This document shows, piece by piece, positions 47,476 to 57,331 of a DNA stretch of 64,000 bases. The translations under genes were made by a program, and so were the position numbers. The DNA is taken from the NCBI RefSeq assembly GCF_000308375.1, contig NZ_BAFQ01000073.1, positions 1 to 64,000 on the forward strand. Direction: 5' to 3'. The notes under the pieces were generated by a model that ran no database searches, had not been told where the DNA came from, and saw only the letters and a program-made list of their open reading frames with translations. The DNA is from Nocardia aobensis NBRC 100429. Its GTDB lineage: Bacteria > Actinomycetota > Actinomycetes > Mycobacteriales > Mycobacteriaceae. Within the stretch, counting starts at the first letter, position 1. The number at the start of each line of letters is the position of its first letter.

Positions 47476-50256
47476 GTGACTCCAGCCTCCACCGATCAGC
47501 GTCAGGGCAGTGTGTCGTCCACCACCGCCGCAGCGGCAGCGCCGAAAGCCGGCAGTACGGTGGCGGGTGCCCCCGGCGAGCGTCCCACGCTGTTGTTGCT
47601 GGACGGCCATTCCCTGGCCTACCGCGCCTTCTACGCGCTACCGGCGGAGAACTTCAAGACCGTCACCGGGCAGACCACCAACGCCGTCTACGGCTTCACC
47701 GCCATGCTGATCAACCTGCTGCGTGACGAGCGGCCGACCCATGTGGCGGCCGCGTTCGACGTCAGCCGGAAGACCTTCCGGGTCGAGGCCTATCCGGAGT
47801 ACAAGGCCAACCGCATCACCACTCCTGACGAATTCCGCGGACAGGTGGAGATCACCCAGGAGGTGCTCGGCGCGCTCGGCATCCCGGTGATGGCCATCGA
47901 GGGCTACGAGGCCGACGACATCATCGCCACCCTCGCGACTCAGGCTGTGCCGCAAGGTTTCCGGGTGCTGATCGTCACCGGCGACCGGGATTCGCTGCAA
48001 CTGGTCAATCCCGATGTCACCGTGCTGTACCCGAAGAAGGGTGTCTCCGAGCTCACCCGGTTCACACCGGAGGCGGTCGAGGAGAAGTACGGCCTGACCC
48101 CGGCCCAGTATCCGGATTTCGCGGCCCTGCGTGGCGACCCGAGTGACAATCTGCCCGGCATTCCGGGCGTGGGGGAGAAGACGGCGACCAAGTGGATACG
48201 TGAATTCGGCGATCTGCCGTCCCTGGTCGAGCGGGTCGACGAGGTGCGCGGCAAGGTCGGCGACGCACTGCGCGCGAACCTGTCCAGCGTGGTGCTCAAC
48301 CGGCAGCTCACCGAGATGGTCAAGGATGTTCCGCTGCCGTACACCCCGGAGCAGCTGGCCCAGCAGCCGTGGGATCGCGACAAGATCCACCGCCTGTTCG
48401 ACGATCTCGAGTTCCGGGTGCTGCGGGACCGGCTGTTCGAGACGCTGGCGCCGCCGGAGCCGGAGGCCGAGAGCGGTTTCGAGATCAGCGGCGGCCCGGT
48501 CGCGCCCGGCGCCGCCGCGGACTGGCTGGCCGAGCATGCGAAAGCCGGTGCACGCCACGGCGTTTCGATCGTGGGGACGACCACGCCCGTGCAGGGTGAT
48601 GTGAAGGCGATCGCGATCGCCGCCGCCGACGGGGAGGGCGGCTACTTCGACGTGGTCGCGCTGACCCCCGAGGACGAACTCGCCCTCGGTCGCTGGCTCG
48701 CCGACGCCGAGACCCCCAAGGCCGTGCACGAGGCCAAGGCGGCCATTCACGCCCTGCGCGGGCGCAACTGGCGGCTGGCCGGGCTCACCAGCGACACCGC
48801 GCTCGCGGCCTATCTGGTCCGCCCCGGACAGCGCACCTTCAACCTCGACGATCTGTCGTTGCGGTACCTCTCGCGGGAATTGCGGGTCGAAGCCGCCGAG
48901 GACGCCCAGCTGTCGCTGCTCGACGATGAGGACCAGGTCGACACCGAACTGGCTCAGGCCGAGATCCTGCGCGCCCGCGCGGTGGCGGATCTGGCCGAGG
49001 CGTTCGACACCGAACTCGACCACATCGAATCCGTGCCGCTGCTCACCGAGATGGAACTGCCGCTGCTGGGTGTGCTGGCCGAACTCGAGCACGCTGGCAT
49101 CGCCGTCGACTGCGACAAACTGGACGGGTTGCAGCGTGAATTCGCCGACCGGGTGGCCTCGGCCGCGGAAGCCGCCTACGAGGTGATCGGTAAGCAGATC
49201 AACCTGGGTTCGCCGAAACAGTTGCAGGTGGTGCTGTTCGACGAGCTGGATATGCCCAAGACGAAGCGGACCAAGACCGGTTACACCACCGACGCCGACG
49301 CGCTCGAGTCGCTGTTCGAGAAGACCCAACATCCCTTCCTCGAACATCTGCTGGCGCACCGCGACGCCACCCGCCTCAAGGTCACCGTGGACGGGCTGCT
49401 GAAGTCGGTCGCCGACGACGGCCGCATCCACACCACGTTCAACCAGACCATCGCCGCCACCGGCCGGTTGTCCTCGACCGAGCCGAATCTGCAGAACATC
49501 CCGATCCGCACCGACACGGGCCGGCGCATTCGCGACACCTTCGTCGTCGGCCCCGGCTACGAATCGCTGATGACGGCGGACTACAGCCAGATCGAGATGC
49601 GGATCATGGCGCACCTGTCCAAGGACGCCGGGCTGATCGAGGCGTTCAACTCCGGCGAAGACCTGCACAGCTTCGTCGCGTCCAAGGCCTTCGACATCCC
49701 GATCGCCGATGTGCACCCGGAGATGCGCCGCCGGATCAAGGCGATGTCCTACGGCCTGGCCTACGGTTTGTCCGCGTACGGGCTCTCGCAGCAACTGCGG
49801 ATCAGTGCCGAGGAGGCGAAGGCGCAGATGGAGGTCTATTTCTCCCGTTTCGGCGCGATTCGTGACTATCTGCGCGACGCGGTGGATCAGGCGCGCAAGG
49901 TCGGCTACACGGAGACGCTGTTCGGCCGTCGCCGCTACCTGCCCGACCTGGATTCCAGCAACCGCCAGCGTCGCGAGGCCGCCGAGCGGATGGCGCTCAA
50001 CGCGCCCATCCAGGGCACCGCCGCCGACATCATCAAGGTCGCGATGATCAACACCCAGGCCGCCATCGCGGAGGCGGGCCTGCGTTCGCGCATGCTGTTG
50101 CAGATCCACGACGAACTCGTCTTCGAGGTCGCCGCGGGTGAGCGCGAGGCACTGGAATCACTTGCCCGCGAACAGATGTCGAGCGCCATCGACCTGTCGG
50201 TGCCGCTCGAGGTCTCCGTCGGCGTGGGCCGCAGCTGGGACTCCGCCGCGCACTGA
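47476..50256 (+). CDS. polA: DNA polymerase I
   Basis: Family A polymerase, 926 aa, for repair and Okazaki-fragment maturation. Domains: 5'-3' nuclease (LLLDGHSLAYRAFYALP, GYEADDIIATLA, TGDRDSLQLV), a 3'-5' exonuclease-like domain lacking the usual catalytic acidic residues, and the polymerase with SLMTADYSQIEMRIMAHLS, RRIKAMSYGLAYGLSAYGLSQQL and QIHDELVFEV. GTG 47476 has TAGACT 8 nt upstream; the first 35 residues are a disordered Ala/Ser-rich head. Confidence 0.97.
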   Translation: MTPASTDQRQGSVSSTTAAAAAPKAGSTVAGAPGERPTLLLLDGHSLAYRAFYALPAENFKTVTGQTTNAVYGFTAMLINLLRDERPTHVAAAFDVSRKTFRVEAYPEYKANRITTPDEFRGQVEITQEVLGALGIPVMAIEGYEADDIIATLATQAVPQGFRVLIVTGDRDSLQLVNPDVTVLYPKKGVSELTRFTPEAVEEKYGLTPAQYPDFAALRGDPSDNLPGIPGVGEKTATKWIREFGDLPSLVERVDEVRGKVGDALRANLSSVVLNRQLTEMVKDVPLPYTPEQLAQQPWDRDKIHRLFDDLEFRVLRDRLFETLAPPEPEAESGFEISGGPVAPGAAADWLAEHAKAGARHGVSIVGTTTPVQGDVKAIAIAAADGEGGYFDVVALTPEDELALGRWLADAETPKAVHEAKAAIHALRGRNWRLAGLTSDTALAAYLVRPGQRTFNLDDLSLRYLSRELRVEAAEDAQLSLLDDEDQVDTELAQAEILRARAVADLAEAFDTELDHIESVPLLTEMELPLLGVLAELEHAGIAVDCDKLDGLQREFADRVASAAEAAYEVIGKQINLGSPKQLQVVLFDELDMPKTKRTKTGYTTDADALESLFEKTQHPFLEHLLAHRDATRLKVTVDGLLKSVADDGRIHTTFNQTIAATGRLSSTEPNLQNIPIRTDTGRRIRDTFVVGPGYESLMTADYSQIEMRIMAHLSKDAGLIEAFNSGEDLHSFVASKAFDIPIADVHPEMRRRIKAMSYGLAYGLSAYGLSQQLRISAEEAKAQMEVYFSRFGAIRDYLRDAVDQARKVGYTETLFGRRRYLPDLDSSNRQRREAAERMALNAPIQGTAADIIKVAMINTQAAIAEAGLRSRMLLQIHDELVFEVAAGEREALESLAREQMSSAIDLSVPLEVSVGVGRSWDSAAH

Positions 50257-50263
50257 TCAGGGC

Positions 50264-50443
50264 TTGGAGCGAGCCCGGTCTCGCACGGCATCCCGCGCCG
50301 CGGACGAGGATGTCCGCGATCCGCCACTCGCCACGCGCGAGGTCGCCCGGCGGGCGCGCGGCATCCTGCCGAGCGCGCGGGTGCGCCGACTGGTGTTCCG
50401 GCGCTATCTGTTGCGGTGGGGCAAACCCGCGCAACCCCGGTGA
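50264..50443 (+). CDS. Possible small basic protein after polA
   Basis: A 59-codon frame from TTG 50264, 7 bp after polA, reads an Arg-rich protein (EVARRARGILPSARVRR then FRRYLLRWGKPAQPR). Third positions are about 80% G/C, which fits coding, and a weak CAGGG lies just before. No family is recognised and the TTG start is unusual, so this is only a candidate. Confidence 0.3.
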   Translation: MERARSRTASRAADEDVRDPPLATREVARRARGILPSARVRRLVFRRYLLRWGKPAQPR

Positions 50444-50849
50444 CGACACGCCGAACCGGTCCGTGGCACATCCTGTGGACCCGCTGTGGCCTGCGCGAAT
50501 GCGGCGCTCACCACGGCACTGTCCGTTGGCATACCGTTCACTCGAAAATGTGACGAAGTTACTCGTTGGTTCCGCCGCAATATTGTTGCCATCGTCGCGA
50601 CGAGTCCATATTCTCGAAGCCGTGCCGAATCCCGCCGCAAGCCACAGCGCCGCGCGCAACGTCGCCGACCGCGACCGCGTGGTGCTCCTTCCGCTTACCG
50701 CGATGGTGGCTGCGGCGCGACTTCTCGTAGTACCTCGCCGTAGCGGGAGCTGATTCGGACCGGCCCCCTCGCTGCGGCCGTTGACAAGTGTTTGCGCTGG
50801 TCCCCTCTGTCATCCGACCAACGACAAAGCTTCGGGAAGACCTAGTCCA
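50444..50849 (+). other. Intergenic region, no gene seen
   Basis: About 400 bp, with a relatively AT-rich centre (50520-50630). Frames crossing it do not look like protein. A TTGACA at 50781-50786 could be a -35 element for the next gene but no good -10 lies at the right distance. Confidence 0.5.
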
Positions 50850-51278
50850 ATGACGATCACTATCGATACACATGACTTCATCGCGGCCGCGCCCAAGGGG
50901 CTGCGCGCCGAATCCGCCGACCTGACGCCCGCGGAGTTCTACGACCGCTACTGTGCGCACACCGGCCCGGTCAAGCTCAGCGACTGGGCGCGGGCCGAAC
51001 AGCGGGCGACCTATACCGCCACCATCGAACTGGCCGGACATGCGCGGACCGTGGTGTCCGCCGGTAGCCCGGTCGCCGCGCTGACCTCGGCGCTCTACGA
51101 CGAGGGCTATCCGGTGGAGATTCTGCAGTTCCACCAGCGGCGTACCGGCAGCGGCACCGCCACCTTCGTGCAGTGCGAATGCAACGGCCGCCGAGGCTGG
51201 GGCGCCGCGCTCGCCGGAGACGGGCCGGAGTCGACCGTCCGGGCCATGATCGCCGGCATCAACAAACTCGGGAACTGA
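50850..51278 (+). CDS. Stand-alone LeuA allosteric (regulatory) domain
   Basis: Protein of 142 aa. Residues about 55-140 follow the C-terminal leucine-binding domain of 2-isopropylmalate synthase: YTATIELAGHARTVVSAGSPVAALTSALYDEGYPVEILQFHQ, then TFVQCECNGRRGWGAALAGDGPESTVRAMIAGINK. The catalytic TIM barrel is missing, and no leuA is in the window. The N-terminal 50 residues are unassigned. It could bind leucine or a similar ligand or pair with a separate synthase. Confidence 0.8.
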   Translation: MTITIDTHDFIAAAPKGLRAESADLTPAEFYDRYCAHTGPVKLSDWARAEQRATYTATIELAGHARTVVSAGSPVAALTSALYDEGYPVEILQFHQRRTGSGTATFVQCECNGRRGWGAALAGDGPESTVRAMIAGINKLGN

Positions 51279-51313
51279 GCCCAGCTCGGCAACCGAGCCG
51301 ACACGCGAAAACG

Positions 51314-51358
51314 CCGGTGCCGCATCCCGTTTCGTGAGGAATCGGGATGCGGCACCGG
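51314..51358. terminator. Bidirectional terminator with 16-bp stem
   Basis: CCGGTGCCGCATCCCG (51314-51329) and CGGGATGCGGCACCGG (51343-51358) pair perfectly over 16 bp with a 13-nt loop, between the convergent stops at 51278 and 51369. It is the strongest hairpin in the window. Confidence 0.8.
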
Positions 51359-51368
51359 TTCGGGCGGG

Positions 51369-51734
51369 TCAGCTCTGCTGCTGTTCGGCGAGCTGCTTGC
51401 GCACCTCTTCCATATCGAGCGCCTTCACCTGGGAGACCAGATCCTCGAGCGCGGCCGGCGGCAGTGCGCCCGGCTGCGCGAAGACCAGGACACCCTCGCG
51501 GAAGGCCATGATCGTGGGGATGGAGCGGATGTTGGCGGCGGCGGCGAGGCTCTGCTCGGCCTCGGTGTCGACCTTGCCGTGGATGACATCGGGATGCTGT
51601 TCCGAGGACGCCTCGAAAGTGGGCGCGAACGCCTTGCAGGGCCCGCACCAATCGGCCCAGAAATCGACGAGGACGACGTCGTTTCCGGTCACAATCTCGT
51701 CGAAGTTCTGCGCGGTCAGGGTCTGGGTGGCCAT
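51369..51734 (-). CDS. Thioredoxin
   Basis: Thioredoxin of 121 aa with active site W29-C30-G-P-C33 in VLVDFWADWCGPCKAFAP, the cis-Pro in IRSIPTIMAF and a short charged C-terminal tail. No signal peptide, so cytosolic. GAGAGGA precedes ATG 51734. Probably one of several thioredoxins in the genome. Confidence 0.94.
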   Translation of the reverse strand: MATQTLTAQNFDEIVTGNDVVLVDFWADWCGPCKAFAPTFEASSEQHPDVIHGKVDTEAEQSLAAAANIRSIPTIMAFREGVLVFAQPGALPPAALEDLVSQVKALDMEEVRKQLAEQQQS

Positions 51735-51810
51735 GGGTTCCTCTCGTGTCGTTGTCTGCGGTGCAACGCGGGACGCTGCGCATATCTTCCGTGCGGCCGG
51801 CGTCCGCGGC

Positions 51811-52332
51811 TCAACCGTGGGCCTCACCCCCTGGGGCGATCGGCCACTCGATCCGCCGATCACCGTCCCACCGCCGAATACCCACCACGGTAGCCGCAAA
51901 ATCCCGTTCGGCGGCCACCGCCTCGATCGCCGCGGGCCAGTGCTCCGATCTCAGCCGCCGTGCCAGCGTCACGTGCGGGGTCCACGCGTCCGGGCACATG
52001 TTCGCCGGAACGCCGGGGCAGCCGTCGACGACCGCCGCGATGCGCCGTTGCATCGTCAGCAGGTCCTCGGTGGGCACCACCAGCCGTACCAGAATGGGAT
52101 GGCGGGCGCCGAATATCAGCAGCCCGCCCAGCCGGATCGGGAGCGGGCGGAACGGGAGGGCGGCCAGCGTCCGGTCCAGCCGGGGCCAGATCTCGCGGGC
52201 GACCGCGACGGTGATGTGCGGCCGGTGTTCCGGTGTGGGACTGTGCATTCCGGCCTCGGCCAGCATGCGCCACTGCCGGCGAATCTCGGCCTCCGCCGCC
52301 TCGTCGAGTACCAGTTCCACCGACTGCACCAT
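51811..52332 (-). CDS. 2'-5' RNA ligase family / 2H phosphoesterase
   Basis: Protein of 173 aa with the two HxT/S motifs that define the 2H superfamily: PHITVAV and PHVTLARR. The N-terminus MVQSVELVLDEAAEAEIRRQW is a typical first strand and helix. Acts on 2',3'-cyclic phosphate or related RNA or nucleotide ends in known members. ATG 52332 fits the domain start; longer versions add Arg-rich sequence. Confidence 0.85.
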   Translation of the reverse strand: MVQSVELVLDEAAEAEIRRQWRMLAEAGMHSPTPEHRPHITVAVAREIWPRLDRTLAALPFRPLPIRLGGLLIFGARHPILVRLVVPTEDLLTMQRRIAAVVDGCPGVPANMCPDAWTPHVTLARRLRSEHWPAAIEAVAAERDFAATVVGIRRWDGDRRIEWPIAPGGEAHG

Positions 52333-52492
52333 GATGCGGGCCAACTTACGCGCGGGGATCGCGTGCGGTGCGTCGATCACCCGACTTCGGCCGGCGGTCC
52401 AGGGCCCGCGGTGGGCTCGGTGACGCGCCACCCCATAGGGTGACCCGGTGTGCCGGGCCGCGGACCGGCCGGGACGGGGTGCGAGCAGAGGA

Positions 52493-53584
52493 GTGAACGC
52501 GGTGGATTCGCGGCGGGTGGTGCGGCTCGGGCTGATCGAGGGCGACGGCATCGGACCGGAGGTGGTACAGGCGACCCGGGCAGTGGTGGACGAGGCGCTC
52601 GCCGCGGCCGGCGCGCCGACGCCGGAATGGGTCGAACTGCCGATCGGGCATGCGGCCATCGCCGAATGCGGGGAACCCCTCCCGGAGACCACGTTGTCCG
52701 CTCTCGCCGACCTCGACGCCTGGATTCTCGGTCCGCACGACAACGTCTCCTACGCGCCGCATCACCGCATCGGGGCTCCGCCGGGCGGGGCGATCCGCAA
52801 ACGCTTCGGCCTGTACGCGAATATCCGCCCGGCTCGGACCTTTCCGGGCGTGCGGGCGGCCGCGCAGGACATCGATCTGGTGATCGTGCGCGAGAACAGC
52901 GAGGGCTTCTACGCCGACCGCAACATGTTCGCCGGTTCGGGCGAATTCCGGCCCACCGCCGATGTGGCGATGGCCGTGGCCGTGATCACCCGAGCCGCCT
53001 GCGCACGCATCGCGCATCAGGCCTGCGCGCTCGCGGCGGCCCGGCGCGGCCGGTTGACGATCGTGCACAAGGCGAATGTGCTGCCGATGACGATGGGTCT
53101 GTTCCGCGACGTGTGTTCGGAGGTGGCCGCCGGGTACTCGGGCGTCGAGGTCGACGACGAACATGTCGACGCCGCGGCGGCCCATCTGGTCCGGGCGCCC
53201 GGTGACTACGACGTCCTGGTGACCGAGAACCTGTTCGGCGACATACTTTCCGACCTCGCGGGGGAACTCGCCGGTTCGCTGGGCCTGGCGGCCTCGCTGA
53301 ACTGCTCGGCCGACAAGGCGATGGCGCAGGCGGTGCACGGCGCGGCTCCCGCGCTGGCGGGACGCAACCGGGCGAATCCGGGTGCCCTGCAACTGTCGGC
53401 CGCGATGCTGCTGCGCTGGCTGGGCGCCCGTGACGGCGATCCGGCGCTGCTCGGCGCCGGCGACCGGATCGAGCGTGCGGTGGCGGCGACCCTGGCGGCC
53501 GGCATCGCCACCGCCGACCTCGGCGGACTGGCCTCGACCAGTGAATTCACCGAGCAGGTCCGGGCGCGGGTGCATCGCCGGTGA
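52493..53584 (+). CDS. Isopropylmalate/isocitrate/tartrate dehydrogenase-family enzyme
   Basis: NAD-dependent beta-decarboxylating dehydrogenase, 363 aa. Motifs: GLIEGDGIGPEVV, IDLVIVRENSEGFYADR, LTIVHKANVLPMTMGLF with the catalytic Lys, and YDVLVTENLFGDILSDLAGELAGSLGLAASLN. It could be LeuB, but actinobacterial leuB usually sits with other leu genes and the sequence RKRFGLYANIRPART is also found in tartrate-type relatives; substrate left open. GAGGA precedes GTG 52493. Confidence 0.85.
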   Translation: MNAVDSRRVVRLGLIEGDGIGPEVVQATRAVVDEALAAAGAPTPEWVELPIGHAAIAECGEPLPETTLSALADLDAWILGPHDNVSYAPHHRIGAPPGGAIRKRFGLYANIRPARTFPGVRAAAQDIDLVIVRENSEGFYADRNMFAGSGEFRPTADVAMAVAVITRAACARIAHQACALAAARRGRLTIVHKANVLPMTMGLFRDVCSEVAAGYSGVEVDDEHVDAAAAHLVRAPGDYDVLVTENLFGDILSDLAGELAGSLGLAASLNCSADKAMAQAVHGAAPALAGRNRANPGALQLSAAMLLRWLGARDGDPALLGAGDRIERAVAATLAAGIATADLGGLASTSEFTEQVRARVHRR

Positions 53585-53736
53585 ATCGGCGTGTACCCCT
53601 GCCGCCGGTCGCGGCGCGCATTAACCTTCGGTAACCGACCGGCGCATCCCGTGCCGATCGCCTAGATTTTCGAATGGCTGCATTGCTACACGGCGACCCG
53701 CCCACGGTGGCGGATCGCGCGAATACGGAGGGCCGC

Positions 53737-54645
53737 GTGTCAGTTCGACTCGGCGCCCGCGGGTACATCCTGCGAGCCGCGTGCGTGATCGTCGGTGCGG
53801 CGGTGCTGGCAGCGGGATGTGCGGACAACACCGAGGACGAATCGCCCAAGGTGCCCAAGGTGCCGGTGCCCGAGGTCGAGTCGATCGCGGCGCAACTGCC
53901 GCCGAAGATCGCGCAGGCCGGACGGCTCGTGGTCGGTGTGAACGTTCCGTATCAGCCCAACGAGTACCGGGATCCGCACACGGGACGGATCATCGGATTC
54001 GACGTCGACCTGATGGACGCGGTCGCGGGTGTACTCGGTGTGCGCGCCGACTATCAGGAAGCCGACTTCGAGAAGATCATCCCCGCGATCGAGGCCGGCA
54101 CCGTCGATGTGGGCATGTCGTCGTTCACCGACAACCTGACGCGGGAGAAGACCGTCGACTTCGTCGACTACTTCTCCGCCGGCATCCAGTGGGCCCAGCG
54201 CAAGGGTCGTCCCATCGATCCGAACAACGCCTGCGGCAAGAAGGTCGCCGTGCAGCGCACCACTACCGAGGACATCGACGAGATCCCGGCGAAATCGAAG
54301 GCCTGCACCGATGCCGGCAAGCCCGAGATCCACAAGATGTCCTACGACGAACAGAGTGCGGCGGCCACCGCCCTGGTCCTCGGCCAGGTGGACGCCATGT
54401 CCGCCGATTCCCCGGTCACCGCGTACGCGATCAAGCGCAATGCCGACACCATCGAGGCCGCGGGCCCGGTGTTCGAGGCCGAGCCCTACGGCTGGCCGGT
54501 GCCGAAGGGGTCGCCGCTGGCCCCGGTGCTGCAAGCGGCGCTGCAGCATCTGATCGATACCGGCGTCTATCGCACCATCGCCCAGAACTGGGGCGTAGAG
54601 GCCGGTGCGATCACCACGTCGGTCATCAACGGCGCGAAAGGCTGA
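53737..54645 (+). CDS. Polar amino-acid ABC transporter, binding lipoprotein
   Basis: Class F-type solute-binding protein of 302 aa. Lipobox VLAAGC anchors it outside. SBP_bac_3 features: GRLVVGVNVPYQPNEYRDPHTGRIIGFDVDLMDAVAGVLG, IIPAIEAGTVDVGMSSFTDNLTREKTVDFVDYF. The ligand is probably a polar amino acid. GGAGGG lies before GTG 53737. First gene of a three-gene transporter operon. Confidence 0.92.
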   Translation: MSVRLGARGYILRAACVIVGAAVLAAGCADNTEDESPKVPKVPVPEVESIAAQLPPKIAQAGRLVVGVNVPYQPNEYRDPHTGRIIGFDVDLMDAVAGVLGVRADYQEADFEKIIPAIEAGTVDVGMSSFTDNLTREKTVDFVDYFSAGIQWAQRKGRPIDPNNACGKKVAVQRTTTEDIDEIPAKSKACTDAGKPEIHKMSYDEQSAAATALVLGQVDAMSADSPVTAYAIKRNADTIEAAGPVFEAEPYGWPVPKGSPLAPVLQAALQHLIDTGVYRTIAQNWGVEAGAITTSVINGAKG

Positions 54646-55602
54646 GTGCACATGTCCGCGCAACCCCCCGCCGGCTCGCAGGCCGGGCCGCCCGAGGCAT
54701 CGATGCCGGAGCCGATCGAGGCCGTACCGCTGCGGCGGCCGGGACGCTGGATCGCCGCGGCGGTACTGCTGATCCTGCTCGGCCTGTTCGTCTACGGTGC
54801 TGCCACCAACCCGGCCTATCGCTGGGACACCTACGGGAAGTATCTGTTCGATCGGCGGATATCCGAGGGTGCGGTGGTCACCCTCGAACTGACCGTGCTG
54901 GCGATGGCGATCGGCGTCGTGCTCGGTGTGATCCTCGCGGTGATGCGGCTGTCGCCCAATCCGGTGTTGCGGTCCGTGTCGTGGGTGTATCTGTGGATCT
55001 TCCGCGGCACCCCGGTCTACATCCAGCTCGTCTTCTGGGGCCTGTTCCCGGCGCTGTACAAATCGATTCAACTCGGAATCCCGTTCGGCGGGCCCAGTTT
55101 CGTGCAGTGGGATGTGCAGGACTGGTCGCAGCCGTTCATCTTCGCCATGATCGGCCTGGGCCTGAACGAGGCCGCCTATATGGCCGAGATCGTGCGTGCC
55201 GGAGTCAATTCGGTGGGTGAGGGCCAGCGCGAAGCGTCGGTGGCGCTGGGCATGTCGTGGGGGCAGACCATGCGGCGCACGGTATTGCCGCAGGCGATGC
55301 GGGTGATCATCCCGCCCACCGGCAACGAGCTGATCTCCATGTTGAAGACCACCTCACTGGTCACCGCGATCCCGCTGACCACCGATCTGTACGGCCGCGC
55401 CCGCGATATCTACGGCATCAACTTCCAGCCGATCCCGCTGCTGCTGGTCAGCGCGACCTGGTATCTGGCGATCACCAGTGTGCTGATGGTCGGCCAGTTC
55501 TATCTCGAGCGGTACTACTCGCGCGGGGTGACGCGGCAGTTGACCGGCAGGCAGCTGCGCGCACTGGCCACCACCCAGCAGACCACGGAGGCCGGCAAAT
55601 GA
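54646..55602 (+). CDS. Polar amino-acid ABC transporter, permease
   Basis: HisM/GlnP-type permease, 318 aa, with an N-terminal extension, a first helix ([17 protein letters not shown]) and the BPD domain with the EAA loop [36 protein letters not shown] single permease gene suggests a homodimer. Starts directly after the previous stop (GTG 54646; ATG 54652 possible) and overlaps the ATPase gene (ATGA). Confidence 0.92.
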   Translation: MHMSAQPPAGSQAGPPEASMPEPIEAVPLRRPGRWIAAAVLLILLGLFVYGAATNPAYRWDTYGKYLFDRRISEGAVVTLELTVLAMAIGVVLGVILAVMRLSPNPVLRSVSWVYLWIFRGTPVYIQLVFWGLFPALYKSIQLGIPFGGPSFVQWDVQDWSQPFIFAMIGLGLNEAAYMAEIVRAGVNSVGEGQREASVALGMSWGQTMRRTVLPQAMRVIIPPTGNELISMLKTTSLVTAIPLTTDLYGRARDIYGINFQPIPLLLVSATWYLAITSVLMVGQFYLERYYSRGVTRQLTGRQLRALATTQQTTEAGK

Positions 55603-56387
55603 GCAGCGCCACGGCGGCTTCGGCCGATGTCCCGATGATCCGCGCCGAGCGGGTGTGCAAGAACTTCGGTGCGCTGCAGGTGTTGCAGGGGGTGTCGCTC
55701 GAGGTCGCGCGCGGGCAGGTGATGTGCCTGATCGGCCCGTCCGGCTCCGGCAAGTCGACCTTCTTGCGCTGTATCAACCATCTGGAACGGGTGAATGCCG
55801 GGCGGCTCTACGTCGACGGCGATCTGGTCGGCTATCGCGAACGCGGCGGCAAACTCTACGAACTCCGTCCGCGGGAGTCGGCGCGCCAGCGCCGCGACGT
55901 CGGCATGGTGTTCCAGCATTTCAATCTGTTCCCGCATCGCACCGCGCTGGCGAATGTGATCGAGGCGCCGATTCACGTGAAGAAGATCTCCCGCTCCAAG
56001 GCGGTCGCTCGCGCTCGGGAACTGCTCGATCGAGTCGGCCTGGCGGACAAGGCCGATGCCTATCCCGCGCAGCTGTCGGGCGGACAGCAGCAGCGCGTCG
56101 CCATCGCCCGCGCCTTGGCGATGGATCCGAAGCTGATGCTGTTCGACGAGCCCACCTCGGCCCTGGATCCCGAACTGGTCGGCGAAGTCCTCACGGTCAT
56201 GCGCGAATTGGCGCAATCGGGCATGACGATGGTGGTCGTCACGCACGAAATGGGTTTCGCCCGCGAGGTCGCCGACCAACTGGTGTTCATGGACGGAGGA
56301 GTGGTGGTGGAGGCCGGGAATCCGCGCGAGGTGCTGGCGAATCCGCAACACGAGCGAACCCAGGCCTTCCTGTCCCGAATCCTGTAG
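55599..56387 (+). CDS. Polar amino-acid ABC transporter, ATPase
   Basis: ATPase of the GlnQ/HisP type, 262 aa. Walker [11 protein letters not shown]-loop [16 protein letters not shown], signature [15 protein letters not shown], Walker [13 protein letters not shown], switch His [16 protein letters not shown]. An insert between Walker A and the Q-loop ([22 protein letters not shown]) is longer than in GlnQ. Last gene of the transporter operon. Confidence 0.95.
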   Translation: MSSATAASADVPMIRAERVCKNFGALQVLQGVSLEVARGQVMCLIGPSGSGKSTFLRCINHLERVNAGRLYVDGDLVGYRERGGKLYELRPRESARQRRDVGMVFQHFNLFPHRTALANVIEAPIHVKKISRSKAVARARELLDRVGLADKADAYPAQLSGGQQQRVAIARALAMDPKLMLFDEPTSALDPELVGEVLTVMRELAQSGMTMVVVTHEMGFAREVADQLVFMDGGVVVEAGNPREVLANPQHERTQAFLSRIL

Positions 56388-56396
56388 AAACGAGGC

Positions 56397-57239
56397 TCAG
56401 TCCTCGTCGAAAGCCGTTGCGCGCGCGACCTTCTCCCACTCGCCGATGTCGGCGCGCACGGAGTCCAGGTGGCCGAGCAGGGTGTCGACCGAATCGCTGC
56501 CCAGCGGCAGCCGCAGCGGGGTGCGCTCGGCCTCGAGAGCGGCGCGGATGGCGGCCGCGGCCTTGGCCGGGTCGCCGGGCTGGGTGCCGTCGCCGCCCTC
56601 GATCATGCGGCGGGTCTTGCCCGCGGTCTCGGCGTAGGCGTCGGATTCGGCACTGAAATAGGCTGCGCCGGAACCGAACAGGCCGGTGCGGAAGGCGCCG
56701 GGTTCGACGACGAGCACCCGGATGCCGAACGGTGCCACCTCGTCGGCCAGCGCCTCCGACAGTCCCTCCAGCGCGAATTTGGTGGCGCTGTAGGCGGAGA
56801 AACCGGCGAACGACATCTGACCGCCCACACTGCTCATCATCACGATCGCTCCGCTGCCCTGGGCGCGCATCTGCGGCAGGACGGCGCGGGTGAGGGCGGC
56901 GGGACCGAAGACGTGCAGGTCGAACAGGTCCCGCAGTTCCCGGTCGGTGGTTTCCTCCACCGCGCCGACCTGGGTGCGCCCGGCATTGTTGACCAGCACG
57001 TCGATGCGGCCGTAGCGCGCGATCACATCGGTGACGACCGCGGCGACGCGGTCGGTGTCGGTGACGTCGAGCGCTACGGCCTCGATGCGATCGGGATGGG
57101 CGGCCACCAGATCGTCCAGCGCGGCGGTGCGGCGAGCGACCGCGACGACGATATCGCCGGCGTCGATCGCGTCCTGGGCGATCGCGCGTCCGAAACCGCT
57201 ACTGGCGCCGGTGATCAGCCAGACCTTGCCTGTGCTCAC
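56397..57239 (-). CDS. Short-chain dehydrogenase/reductase
   Basis: SDR oxidoreductase, 280 aa. Cofactor motif TGASSGFG near the N-terminus, NNAG in VLVNNAGRTQVG, catalytic Ser in VMMSSVGGQ, and Y-x-x-x-K in YSATKFALEG. GAGGAGAG lies before GTG 57239. Divergent from a LysR regulator; the 90-bp gap carries an ATAACC-N3-GGTTAT operator. Confidence 0.93.
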   Translation of the reverse strand: MSTGKVWLITGASSGFGRAIAQDAIDAGDIVVAVARRTAALDDLVAAHPDRIEAVALDVTDTDRVAAVVTDVIARYGRIDVLVNNAGRTQVGAVEETTDRELRDLFDLHVFGPAALTRAVLPQMRAQGSGAIVMMSSVGGQMSFAGFSAYSATKFALEGLSEALADEVAPFGIRVLVVEPGAFRTGLFGSGAAYFSAESDAYAETAGKTRRMIEGGDGTQPGDPAKAAAAIRAALEAERTPLRLPLGSDSVDTLLGHLDSVRADIGEWEKVARATAFDED

Positions 57240-57316
57240 GGAAACTCTCCTCGATAGTTCTGGGTACGGGAGAAATCCTTGCCTGTCCCCAGTGGTGGAG
57301 TCCAAGACCTTTCGCT

Positions 57317-57331
57317 ATAACCATGGGTTAT
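57317..57331. promoter_or_regulatory. LysR operator ATAACC-ATG-GGTTAT
   Basis: ATAACC (57317-57322) and GGTTAT (57326-57331) are perfect 6-bp inverted arms; the right arm runs into the regulator start codon at 57330. This form is typical of LysR/SDR divergent pairs and suggests autoregulation. Confidence 0.65.

Noticed and set aside
47638..50109. 823-codon antisense frame across polA
   Set aside because: Shadow of polA codon bias; the plus strand has full polymerase motifs.
50781..50850. TTGACA promoter for the LeuA-domain gene
   Set aside because: No acceptable -10 element lies 16-19 bp downstream; a TTGACA alone is weak evidence in this background.
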